Source: Verrucomicrobiota bacterium
GTDB taxonomy: Bacteria; Verrucomicrobiota; Verrucomicrobiia; Opitutales; Seribacteraceae
Assembly: GCA_014382645.1 (NCBI GenBank)
Contig: JACNJI010000534.1
Span: 1 to 5,615, forward strand
DNA: 5,615 bases
Direction of reading: 5' to 3'
Shown: piece by piece, positions 1-5,615 of the stretch
How the letters are laid out: the number at the start of each line of letters is the position of its first letter
Numbering within the stretch: position 1 is the stretch's first letter
Notes under the pieces: model-generated
The model's input: only the letters and a program-made list of their open reading frames with translations
Told to the model about the DNA's origin: nothing
Database searches by the model: none
Program-made: the position numbers and the translations under genes

Positions 1-1
1 T

Positions 2-1300
2 GCCCTTAAAAATGGTTGGCTCAAAAATGCGGAAGCATTGGTACAAAGTGCATATGGACTCCAAGCGAATGCAGCTGACACTTGGGCCTTGATCGTGAAC
101 GAGAACGACACGGGTGGATACGCCGCGTTCGTCAAGACGTCTTGGGACGGGACAGGTACCGCCGACGTAATGGAAATGCAATTCGACCTCCCTGACTTTT
201 CTGCCCCTCACACTGTAGGACCCTCAGAAGCGGATAGGGTTGTCGCCCACGAAATGGTGCACTTAATACAAGCCCAAAATTCATTCTTTGGCGATATCGT
301 GGACGGCAACGGACGACGAGGTTCATGGTTTAAGGAAGGGCTTGCCGAAATGATTCACGGCGGAGATGACCGTGTTAGAGGTATTCTGGGCAATACACTT
401 CCAAGCGATAGCGACATAACCAACTTACTCAATGAAGTAGGAACTGGAGACGAATCCTGGACAACCAATGAGCAATATGGTTCCGCCTATCTGGCGGCAC
501 GTTTTCTTCATTATAGCATAAAAGATGCTGGGAAATCGGCTGGCGGCTTCAATGGAGGAGCAGACGGCGCAAAGGCCTTAACCCAGTGGATGGCAGATCG
601 CTTCAATAACGTAGGAGGAGCTACCGCAGCGGACAGTGGCCTAGATACAGGGATTGCCGCCTTCACTGATTATGCAAACAATGACGCTTTTCTAGCAGCC
701 TTCAAAGGGGCGGACGGTTTGTCATACGTCAAAGACGCGGGGAAATTCGATTATGCGAATAGCATAGGTAACGCCGACACGGGAGCCATTGGAAACGCCG
801 ACGCAGATAGTGGAGCTGCCAAGGATGGACAAAGCGTCGTAGATGACGTCGCTGGTTCACCTACCGACTTGACTCCTACTTACGAGACAGAAAAGGGAAG
901 CTTGGCGGCTACCATTGATGGCTCGGGGGAAACCTGGAATCTTCAATCCGTTAATACGATAACGGTAAGCGACACCACAACCTACAATCTTGAGAGCATA
1001 ACCAACGCCCGCGGCACTCTAACCCAACTCACGGATTGGATGACAAACTTGTCCTCGGAACGCTCCTCGGTGGGAGCCAACCTGAGTCGTCTTGAGAAGG
1101 AAATGGACAACCTGAGTCGAAAAATGGGGAGCAGGGAAATGGCCGTCAGCAGAATCGAGGATACAGACGTAGCCCGTGAAAGCACCAAGTTCGCCTCCAA
1201 CCAGGTGAGATTGCAGGCAAGCGTGGCAATCTTGGCCCAAGCCAAGCAGACGAACGTAATGCTGGCCGATCTTGTACGCGGCGTAAACGTCGGCGGATAG
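2..1300 (+). CDS. Flagellinolysin: flagellin with an inserted zinc metallopeptidase domain (5'-partial)
   Basis: The frame is open to the left edge, and the TTG at 38 is internal because recognisable domain sequence (WLKNAEALVQ) lies upstream of it. Counting from the codon at 2-4, residues 1 to about 255 form a metallopeptidase domain. HEMVH at 83-87 (nt 248-262) supplies two zinc histidines and the catalytic Glu. Glu112 in WFKEGLAE (nt 335-337) is the likely third, gluzincin-type ligand. YGSAYLAARFLH follows at about 159-170. An acidic, glycine-rich linker (GNADTGAIGNADAD) leads to residues 333-432, a typical flagellin C-terminal D1/D0 helix region (LSSERSSVGANLSRLE, SRIEDTDVARE, ASVAILAQAKQTNVMLADL). 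No cysteine is present, as is usual in flagellins. The known flagellinolysin family has this protease inserted in the surface-exposed hypervariable region, so filaments are proteolytic. The flagellin N-terminal domain should lie upstream of the window. The tail RGVNVGG runs a few residues past the usual flagellin end. The product should be exported through the flagellar secretion apparatus; its substrate is unknown. Confidence 0.9.
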   Translation, partial: ALKNGWLKNAEALVQSAYGLQANAADTWALIVNENDTGGYAAFVKTSWDGTGTADVMEMQFDLPDFSAPHTVGPSEADRVVAHEMVHLIQAQNSFFGDIVDGNGRRGSWFKEGLAEMIHGGDDRVRGILGNTLPSDSDITNLLNEVGTGDESWTTNEQYGSAYLAARFLHYSIKDAGKSAGGFNGGADGAKALTQWMADRFNNVGGATAADSGLDTGIAAFTDYANNDAFLAAFKGADGLSYVKDAGKFDYANSIGNADTGAIGNADADSGAAKDGQSVVDDVAGSPTDLTPTYETEKGSLAATIDGSGETWNLQSVNTITVSDTTTYNLESITNARGTLTQLTDWMTNLSSERSSVGANLSRLEKEMDNLSRKMGSREMAVSRIEDTDVARESTKFASNQVRLQASVAILAQAKQTNVMLADLVRGVNVGG

Positions 1301-1307
1301 GATTCCC

Positions 1308-2939
1308 CTACCCTTCCTCCTCGCCCGTAGCGAGCCTCGCGATCCCTTTCAAGTCCAGCTTTCCCGTGGGTAACATGGGAATTTCGTCCACCGGCTTGAT
1401 TTTCTTGGGAATCCACAAGTTGGCCAAGCCCGCCTCGGAAAGTCGCTTCCTCAAGTCGTCGAAATCCACCTCGGGAACCGCAAGCAAAACGAGGCTCTCC
1501 CCTTTTACGGGATCGGCCTTGCTGCCGATGGCTACGAGGGGTTTGTCGCTGTCCTCTATACCCAAAGCCTTTGCCACCGCTTGTTCCACCGTGCCGTGCG
1601 GAACCATCTCGCCCCCGATCTTGGAAAACCGTGAAAGGCGACCCTCAATGAAAAGAAATCCGTCCTCGTCGAACCGGCCAAGGTCGCCCGTATGGAACCA
1701 ACCGTCACCCGGCAATACCTCGAGGGTTCTTTCGGGTTCCCCAAGATAACCACCAAAGACATTAGCCCCACGGAAGCAGAGCAGGCCCGTGTCCGTAGGC
1801 TTGCGGGGCTCTCCCGTATCGGCATCTAAAACGCATCCGACCACGCCCGGCATAAGTTTGCCCACGGAACCCTTTCGCGTACCCGAATCGGGTAAGTTAA
1901 TACTCAGCACGGGGGAAGTTTCCGTCAGTCCGTAGCCCTCCAGGTATTGGCAATTGAAGGCATTCATGAATTTGTCGGCAAAACCTTCGGGAGTCTTCTC
2001 GGCACCCGAAACGATAAAGCGCACACTGGCAAAGTCTTCCTCCGTTCCTTTCCTTAAAAAAGGCCGTAAAAAGGTGGGCGTCCCCAATAGAACGCTTACC
2101 TTTTGCTCGCGAATGGCGGTTAGGCCCTTTTTCACCTCCAAAGGGGAAGGCACGGTAACGAGCTTGATTCGTGCGAACAAGGCGAACCACAAGGTGACGG
2201 TAAAGCCGAAACTGTGAAAGAGAGGCAGGTTGCCCAACAAAGTCTCGCCTTCGGGGATTATCGCGATTGTCCTGATCTGAAGGCAGTTGCTCAGCAAGTT
2301 GCGGTGAGACAAAGCCACACCCTTTGGCATCCCCGAACTGCCGCTGGTAAAGAGAAGACCCGCTTCCGAATCGCCTCCCTTGCGCGGTATTTTCAGCAAA
2401 GAACTCGCCAATCCGCAAGGCAAGGCAAGCACCAAGGCTCTACTCAAAAGACGAAGCTTGGAACCACGAATTTCCTGCAAGGCGATCCCGACATCCAGGA
2501 AACCGGGAATCCATGGAAAATCCTTTAGCTTCGCACGAACTTTCTCGGCGCTCAGCAGCAAATCGAGACTCGCCCGTTCAATGGAACTCTCCACCGCCGC
2601 CCTGCCCAGAGAGAAATTCAAGTTCACGGGCACCTTGTCCGCAAAGATTACCGCCAGATTCGCAACCACTCCACCTATACCGGGAGGAAGGACGATGCCC
2701 ACACGCTTGGCGGACGTCGCCTTTTTCAGCCTATCCGCAAGCAGGGTGGCCAAAACCAACAGCCCTTGCGCATCCACCTCGGTGGTCTTGGCTCCGGCGT
2801 AGTCAACTACGGCCACTCGCTTAGGATCCGCATGCAAGGAACGGAACACCTCGTAAGCCAAATGACTTTCCAAAGTCTTTTCATGCTTGCTGCAAAAAGA
2901 TGCTTCATCCGCATCCACTACTTGACCATTTTCACTCAC
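1308..2939 (-). CDS. Aas-type fatty acyl-ACP/acyl-CoA ligase (AMP-binding family), without an acyltransferase domain
   Basis: This complete 543-residue adenylate-forming enzyme should activate a fatty acid with ATP to acyl-AMP and transfer it to the thiol of ACP or CoA. Motifs in order: P-loop LFTSGSSGMPKG (196-207), NLPLFHSFGFTV (237-248), SGAEKTPE (311-318), EGYGLTETSP (334-343), GWFHTGDLG (413-421), GRLSRFSKIGGEMV (433-446) and PTGK with likely catalytic Lys527. The combination LPLFHSFG-TV, PSPLEV, LEGYG-TE-SPV-SINLP and SRF-KIGGEMV resembles the ligase half of E. coli Aas, which re-esterifies lysophospholipids. The PlsC-like acyltransferase half of Aas is missing, so a separate partner or simple fatty-acid salvage is likely. 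No signal peptide is seen; it is probably cytoplasmic or membrane-associated. The start is GTG at 2937-2939. An in-frame TAG at 2949-2951 rules out a longer form, and no Shine-Dalgarno is evident. The stop lies 7 bp from the stop of the convergent flagellin gene. ACP versus CoA preference cannot be read from the sequence. Confidence 0.9.
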   Translation of the reverse strand: MSENGQVVDADEASFCSKHEKTLESHLAYEVFRSLHADPKRVAVVDYAGAKTTEVDAQGLLVLATLLADRLKKATSAKRVGIVLPPGIGGVVANLAVIFADKVPVNLNFSLGRAAVESSIERASLDLLLSAEKVRAKLKDFPWIPGFLDVGIALQEIRGSKLRLLSRALVLALPCGLASSLLKIPRKGGDSEAGLLFTSGSSGMPKGVALSHRNLLSNCLQIRTIAIIPEGETLLGNLPLFHSFGFTVTLWFALFARIKLVTVPSPLEVKKGLTAIREQKVSVLLGTPTFLRPFLRKGTEEDFASVRFIVSGAEKTPEGFADKFMNAFNCQYLEGYGLTETSPVLSINLPDSGTRKGSVGKLMPGVVGCVLDADTGEPRKPTDTGLLCFRGANVFGGYLGEPERTLEVLPGDGWFHTGDLGRFDEDGFLFIEGRLSRFSKIGGEMVPHGTVEQAVAKALGIEDSDKPLVAIGSKADPVKGESLVLLAVPEVDFDDLRKRLSEAGLANLWIPKKIKPVDEIPMLPTGKLDLKGIARLATGEEEG

Positions 2940-3076
2940 GGATGAGAACTAATTCCGGATATGGGCGATGTTGCGAGAAAAAAACTGCTCAGACGGCACC
3001 TGACCATGGCTTGTGACTCCCTCAGTGCGGTTGTACCTTAAGTAATCCATTGGGCGTGACAATCCTTGCACAATCT

Positions 3077-3114
3077 TGTCATTGCAAGTCCGTCAGGGCT
3101 TGGCCATCCAGTCT
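3077..3114. repeat. Degenerate left half of a CATTGCGAG-type palindromic element
   Basis: TGTCATTGCAAG at 3077-3088 and GGCCATCCAGTCT at 3102-3114 match, with a few changes, the left-arm landmarks of the two full elements downstream (TGTCATTGCGAG and GGCAATCCAGTC) in the same order. No matching right arm is seen before the next element starts at 3125. It looks like a decayed or truncated copy. Confidence 0.55.
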
Positions 3115-3124
3115 CTTAACTTTG

Positions 3125-3267
3125 TGTCATTGCGAGGAAGGTCTCGCAGAGAACTGACGCGGCAATCCAGTCTGGGTCGTTACGTGGGATGCCCGGACGA
3201 TGCGATGGGATGCCTGATGGTTCCGCTGGATTGCCGCGTCAGGACGGTGTCCTTCCTCGCAATGACA
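3125..3267. repeat. MITE/REP-like inverted-repeat element, copy 1
   Basis: A 143-bp palindromic element. The terminal 17 bp (3125-3141, TGTCATTGCGAGGAAGG) are perfectly inverted at 3251-3267. A second perfect 17-bp inverted pair, CTGACGCGGCAATCCAG, lies at 3154-3170 and 3226-3242. The outer and inner stems are separated by unequal bulges (12 and 8 nt), and the central loop is about 55 nt. The centre holds a short direct repeat TGGGATGCC (3185-3193 and 3206-3214). There is no coding capacity, so it would have to be mobilised in trans. Extended palindromes starting TCATTGCGAGG and carrying GGCAATCCAG are, to my knowledge, a recurrent dispersed repeat type in several bacterial phyla. No clear target-site duplication is visible. 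Confidence 0.85.
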
Positions 3268-3353
3268 GGGTGTGGTGGGGATGAACAGTGTGGTTCACGG
3301 TCAGCTGAATGGGCGGGGAGAACGATACGGTTGCAGAATACCTTAACTCTACG

Positions 3354-3480
3354 CTGTCATTGCGAGCCCGCAGGATGTGGCAATCCAGTCGGGGTCGTTA
3401 TGTGGGATGCCGGGACGATGCGGGGGGATGCCCAATGGTTCCGCTGGAATGCCGCGTCGCTGCGCTCCTCACAATGGCAG
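3354..3480. repeat. MITE/REP-like inverted-repeat element, copy 2 (diverged)
   Basis: A second copy of the same family, about 127 bp. The left arm CTGTCATTGCGAG (3354-3366) pairs imperfectly with CTCCTCACAATGGCAG at 3465-3480, and inner GGCAATCCAG (3379-3388) pairs with CTGGAATGCC (3444-3453). The core at 3379-3458 is a direct repeat of 3161-3240 in copy 1 at a constant 218-bp offset, with only about eight or nine differences in 80 bp by eye. The arms are more decayed than in copy 1, with a shortened left arm. Both copies have the same orientation and both follow CTTAACT closely (3115-3121 and 3342-3348). Confidence 0.8.
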
Positions 3481-3562
3481 GCAGGGAGGGACACGGGAAA
3501 CGAAGTGCCGTAAACTCAATGGCTACTTGTTGCCGTAGTCACCGCCCGGCAAGCGGTGCGAG

Positions 3563-5614
3563 TCAGTTCCCCACCCAAGTAATAGTAACTTTGCCCTGAC
3601 CTTGGTTCGCACCGACTGTGTTGTCATGGTTGGTTCCTGAATTGTAGGATCCACCGCCACCGCCCCAACCCTTTTGACCAGAATCGTCGTGTCCGGCACT
3701 ACCACCGGAATAGCCGCCGCCGCCGCCGCCGCCTTGGTTTTGATTGTGCATCCCGCCGCCGCCGCCGCCGAAACCTCCGTCTGCGCATGCATCTGCACCA
3801 TTATCCTGACGAATTCCTCCTTGTCCTCCATTTACAAAAGCAAAACCTGATTTTCCGCTATTGGCTCCTTGTAGCCCACCGGTGAAAAACCCACCCCCAG
3901 CAAAGCCCCCGTAGTTAGATGGATTCCTTGCTCCCCCGTTACCGGATGCCCCCCCATTGTATGCTGAGTTCCCTCCTTCATTCCCTGTTAAACCATCGCC
4001 ACCATGACCAGAGCTAGAACTTTTGGTCTTAGAACCGCCACCACCGCCAGCTACAACGAGGGGAACCGACGAACTTAGTTGAGAACCTTTTGCAACAAAA
4101 GAACCTCCTCCTCCTCCAGCCGAACCATAAGAAGGACTAGTTACACTATCAACACCCTGTTGACCAATTAAAACTTGGAGGACATCGCCCATAGATAGAA
4201 TGACGTTCCCTTTCATTCGAGCCCCTTTCCCTCCAGTAAAACCAATGGTGCTTCCCCCCTGCGCTCCCCAAGCCTCGATGGCATAGATCCCCGTCGCTGG
4301 TACAGTCCATTCCTGAATGCCTTGGGTGGTAATCACGACATCGCCCGCAAGCGTGGTTCCGGAATAGTTGGCATCTACTTGTGCTTGAGTAGGTCCAAGG
4401 CGACCCGTGACTCCGGCATTGGTAAAGCTCCACGGACCTGAAGGCGGTTGAACTACATTCACCGTGCGGGTTACGGTTGTGGCTACATTGCCAAAGGCAT
4501 CCGAGACGTGGTAAGTCAAGATGTTGGCGCCCGTGGAGTTGACGTCCACCGTTCCGGAAACTGCCACTTGAGCGGAAAGGTTGCCGTCGCGTGTATCGAT
4601 CGCGGTAACTCCGGGATCATTCCAAACGGTGTTCAAGCCGTGCGAAACATTTGCGTCTCCGACCAAGGTGATGACGGGGGCGATGGAGTCGACCACGGTG
4701 ACCGTTCGCACCTTCTCGGTCGCTGCATTACCGCCCGCGTCCGACACGTTATACGTCACGTTGTGATCGCCTGTGGTACTATTGTTGAAGTCGTGGCCAG
4801 CAACAACGATGGAAGCGGTCAAGTTGCCGTCCAAGGCGTCGAGAGCAGTCGCGCCGGCATCGGTATAGGAGGTGGCGACCTCGTGAGTTAATGTGGGGGC
4901 ACCGATCAAGGTGATAACGGGGGCATTTGTGGCAACGGTGAAAGAACTGGCATTGCTAGTAACGCTTCCCCAGTCGTTGCTCACGACCACGGTATAGTTG
5001 GCGTCGTGCGCTGCGTTAGCGGAAGTGAAGACAAGCGTGGCATTAGTTTCCCCAGAAAGATCGACCCCGTTCCTTTGCCACTGGTAAGTTAGGAACTTGC
5101 CGGTAGCTTCGGAAGAGAGCGTGGCTCCCGTCCCCGGAAGGACCGAAACTCCGACTGGATGACTGGAAATCTCGGGCAGAAAATACTTGATGAGATCTGG
5201 ATGCATCTTGGATGCAGTAACCGATGCCTCGGGTGTAGTGGAATTGAGCTCGGCGAGAAGCCCGGGAGCAAGTAGCGAGGAGGTGATGCTACCTGGGGCA
5301 ATGGTTGAGCCGAGATCCGCGAGTACGTCAGCGGCAAGCATGGTCTTGGTTACGGTGGCGGGAGGAATGGTGCGGTTCAGGTCTACAAGAACGTCCGCGG
5401 CGAGACGCGATCGGGAGATGGTCGAGTTAATATCGGAACGAACCTGCGGGGCGAGCATGGAGAGGGTTACCGAATCGGGAGCGATCCCGGCGTCGAGGTC
5501 GGACAATACGTCCGCGGCGAGGCGTGAACGAGTGATGGTGGCGTTGAGGTCGGACAATATGTCCGCGGCGAGACGCGATCGGGAGATGGTCGAGTTAATA
5601 TCGGAACGAACCTG
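3563..5614 (-). CDS. Large surface/secreted protein: short repeats, three Ig-like domains, ALK-type glycine-rich C-terminus (5'-partial)
   Basis: 683 residues are visible, and the frame is open past the right edge. The TTG at 5557 is inside a repeat and is not the real start. Counted from the edge: 1 to about 141, tandem repeats (consensus NSTI..S-L-ADVL-DL); 150-227, an Ig-like domain (LTYQWQRNGVDLSGETNATL ... YTVVVSNDWGSVTS); 230-308 and 311-388, two DUF5011-like domains (APVITLIG ... DALDGNLT ... VTYNVSDAGGNAAT; APVITLVG ... DTRDGNLS ... TYHVSDAFGNVAT). Residues 391-683 form a glycine-rich domain of the ALK/LTK type (WTVPATGIYAIEAWGAQGG, GGKGARMKGNV, VLIGQQG, PLVVAGGGGGS, G6-G7 runs, closing strand GKVTITWVGN). 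Only one cysteine is visible. No C-terminal anchor or sorting motif follows the last domain. An extracellular structural or adhesive role is inferred; no catalytic motif is seen. The signal peptide should be upstream of the window. Exact function is unknown. Confidence 0.85.
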   Translation of the reverse strand, partial: QVRSDINSTISRSRLAADILSDLNATITRSRLAADVLSDLDAGIAPDSVTLSMLAPQVRSDINSTISRSRLAADVLVDLNRTIPPATVTKTMLAADVLADLGSTIAPGSITSSLLAPGLLAELNSTTPEASVTASKMHPDLIKYFLPEISSHPVGVSVLPGTGATLSSEATGKFLTYQWQRNGVDLSGETNATLVFTSANAAHDANYTVVVSNDWGSVTSNASSFTVATNAPVITLIGAPTLTHEVATSYTDAGATALDALDGNLTASIVVAGHDFNNSTTGDHNVTYNVSDAGGNAATEKVRTVTVVDSIAPVITLVGDANVSHGLNTVWNDPGVTAIDTRDGNLSAQVAVSGTVDVNSTGANILTYHVSDAFGNVATTVTRTVNVVQPPSGPWSFTNAGVTGRLGPTQAQVDANYSGTTLAGDVVITTQGIQEWTVPATGIYAIEAWGAQGGSTIGFTGGKGARMKGNVILSMGDVLQVLIGQQGVDSVTSPSYGSAGGGGGSFVAKGSQLSSSVPLVVAGGGGGSKTKSSSSGHGGDGLTGNEGGNSAYNGGASGNGGARNPSNYGGFAGGGFFTGGLQGANSGKSGFAFVNGGQGGIRQDNGADACADGGFGGGGGGMHNQNQGGGGGGGYSGGSAGHDDSGQKGWGGGGGSYNSGTNHDNTVGANQGQGKVTITWVGN
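3713..3733. repeat. (GCC)7 trinucleotide run encoding seven glycines
   Basis: Seven uninterrupted GCC triplets on the plus strand, read as GGC glycine codons on the minus strand within the glycine-rich domain. The uniform codon choice makes it a slippage-prone microsatellite. Unit changes would stay in frame. Confidence 0.85.
3753..3770. repeat. (CCG)6 trinucleotide run encoding polyglycine
   Basis: Six uninterrupted CCG units, 19 bp to the right of the (GCC)7 run, forming a second pure-codon polyglycine tract of the same domain. Other glycine runs in the gene (for example around 4035-4050 and 4105-4120) use mixed codons, so these two stand out. Confidence 0.85.
5393..5447. repeat. 55-bp exact direct repeat, copy 1
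   Basis: Identical base for base to 5561-5615, at a distance of 168 bp (56 codons, equal to 17+17+22 modules). It encodes the peptide QVRSDINSTISRSRLAAD on the minus strand. Third-position identity indicates recent duplication or gene conversion rather than selection on the protein alone. Confidence 0.9.
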
Positions 5615-5615
5615 C
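5561..5615. repeat. 55-bp exact direct repeat, copy 2 (runs into the window edge)
   Basis: Second copy of the repeat at 5393-5447. It is still identical at the last base of the window, so the true length of the duplicated unit is unknown. A related, diverged module with a 51-bp period lies between the copies (GAGGTCGGACAATA at 5495 and again at 5546). Confidence 0.9.

Larger units (their letters stand above)
2940..3562. other. Intergenic region with MITE-like palindromic repeats
   Basis: These 623 bp separate two genes on the minus strand. I see no supportable protein gene. The plus-strand open frames here run through the palindromic repeats and give arginine- and cysteine-rich, family-less translations. 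The left 130 bp should contain the promoter of the ligase gene, but I see no clear -35/-10 pair. The region holds one half element and two full inverted-repeat elements, listed separately. About 80 bp remain between the last element and the stop of the glycine-rich protein gene, with only a weak 6-bp hairpin (3540-3558) and no T-run. Confidence 0.75.
5192..5615 (-). repeat. Tandem repeat array encoding 17- and 22-residue modules
   Basis: The N-terminal visible part of the glycine-rich protein is an array of modules starting N/D/G-x-T/G-I. Read from the right edge, units are 17, 17, 22, 17, 22, 22 and about 22 residues. The short form looks like NSTISRSRLAADVLVDL. The long form looks like NRTIPPATVTKTMLAADVLADL, with five extra residues after the TI. 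The last, diverged unit ends in MHPDLIKYFLPEI, which leads into the Ig-like domain. The array continues beyond the window. Confidence 0.8.

Noticed and set aside
38..40. TTG as the start codon of the flagellin-protease gene
   Set aside because: The frame stays open to the window edge and upstream codons read as recognisable domain sequence (WLKNAEA), so this is an internal leucine.
982..1416. Minus-strand 144-residue open frame overlapping the flagellin C-terminus and the ligase 3' end
   Set aside because: It is a shadow of two well-supported genes in other frames, and its translation shows no domain.
2978..2984. Run of seven A (T7 on the minus strand) upstream of the ligase gene as an intrinsic terminator
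   Set aside because: The sequence before it on the minus strand forms only a 4-bp stem, too weak for a Rho-independent terminator.
3077..3480. CRISPR array
   Set aside because: The repeats are long, palindromic, few and irregularly spaced, with homologous rather than unique intervening sequence and no cas gene in view.
3540..3558. Hairpin CACCGC...GCGGTG as terminator of the glycine-rich protein gene
   Set aside because: Only a 6-bp stem, with no T-run on the minus strand after it.
3076..3599. Two overlapping plus-strand open frames (about 145 and 96 residues) in the intergenic region
   Set aside because: They are translations of the palindromic repeats, with duplicated RYVGC-type peptides caused by the repeat itself and no family resemblance.
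4448..4891. Plus-strand 147-residue open frame across the Ig-like modules
   Set aside because: It is antisense to the DUF5011-like repeats and its pattern follows from their coding bias.
5555..5557. TTG as the start codon of the glycine-rich protein
   Set aside because: It lies inside a repeat module whose preceding codons (RLAADI) continue the array to the window edge.

Overview
The window carries three long protein genes and one repeat-filled intergenic region. Two of the genes run off the window edges. It looks like chromosomal DNA of a flagellated, Gram-negative-type bacterium with moderate GC content. The right-hand gene combines short 'DLN-TI' repeats, a 'YQW..NG' immunoglobulin-like module and DUF5011-like modules, a style I associate with Verrucomicrobiota and relatives. 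That placement is an inference from protein style, not a demonstrated assignment.

Left part (2-1300, + strand): the 3' part of a flagellin whose middle region holds a zinc metallopeptidase domain (HEMVH, then WFKEGLAE) and whose C-terminus is a canonical flagellin D0/D1 segment. This is the architecture of flagellinolysin, a proteolytic flagellin. Its flagellin N-terminus lies outside the window. Seven bases after its stop, on the opposite strand, is the stop of a complete 543-residue adenylate-forming ligase (1308-2939, - strand). That ligase closely resembles the acyl-ACP synthetase half of Aas but has no acyltransferase domain.

Middle part (2940-3562): no convincing gene. It holds two related MITE-like palindromic elements of about 143 and 127 bp (3125-3267 and 3354-3480) plus a degenerate half element (3077-3114). 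All share the 'TGTCATTGCGAG ... GGCAATCCAG' signature.

Right part (3563-5614, - strand): a large, probably secreted or surface protein, open at its 5' end. Its visible order is a 17/22-residue repeat array, one Ig-like domain, two DUF5011-like Ig domains, and a C-terminal glycine-rich domain of the ALK/LTK type. The array contains a 168-bp higher-order duplication with 55 bp identical between copies, and it continues past the window edge.

The genes do not form one operon or an obvious pathway. Two encode likely extracellular proteins (an enzymatic filament and a modular adhesin-like protein) and the third is a lipid-metabolism enzyme. The most notable items are the proteolytic flagellin, the ALK-type glycine-rich surface protein with its recently duplicated repeats, and the paired palindromic elements.
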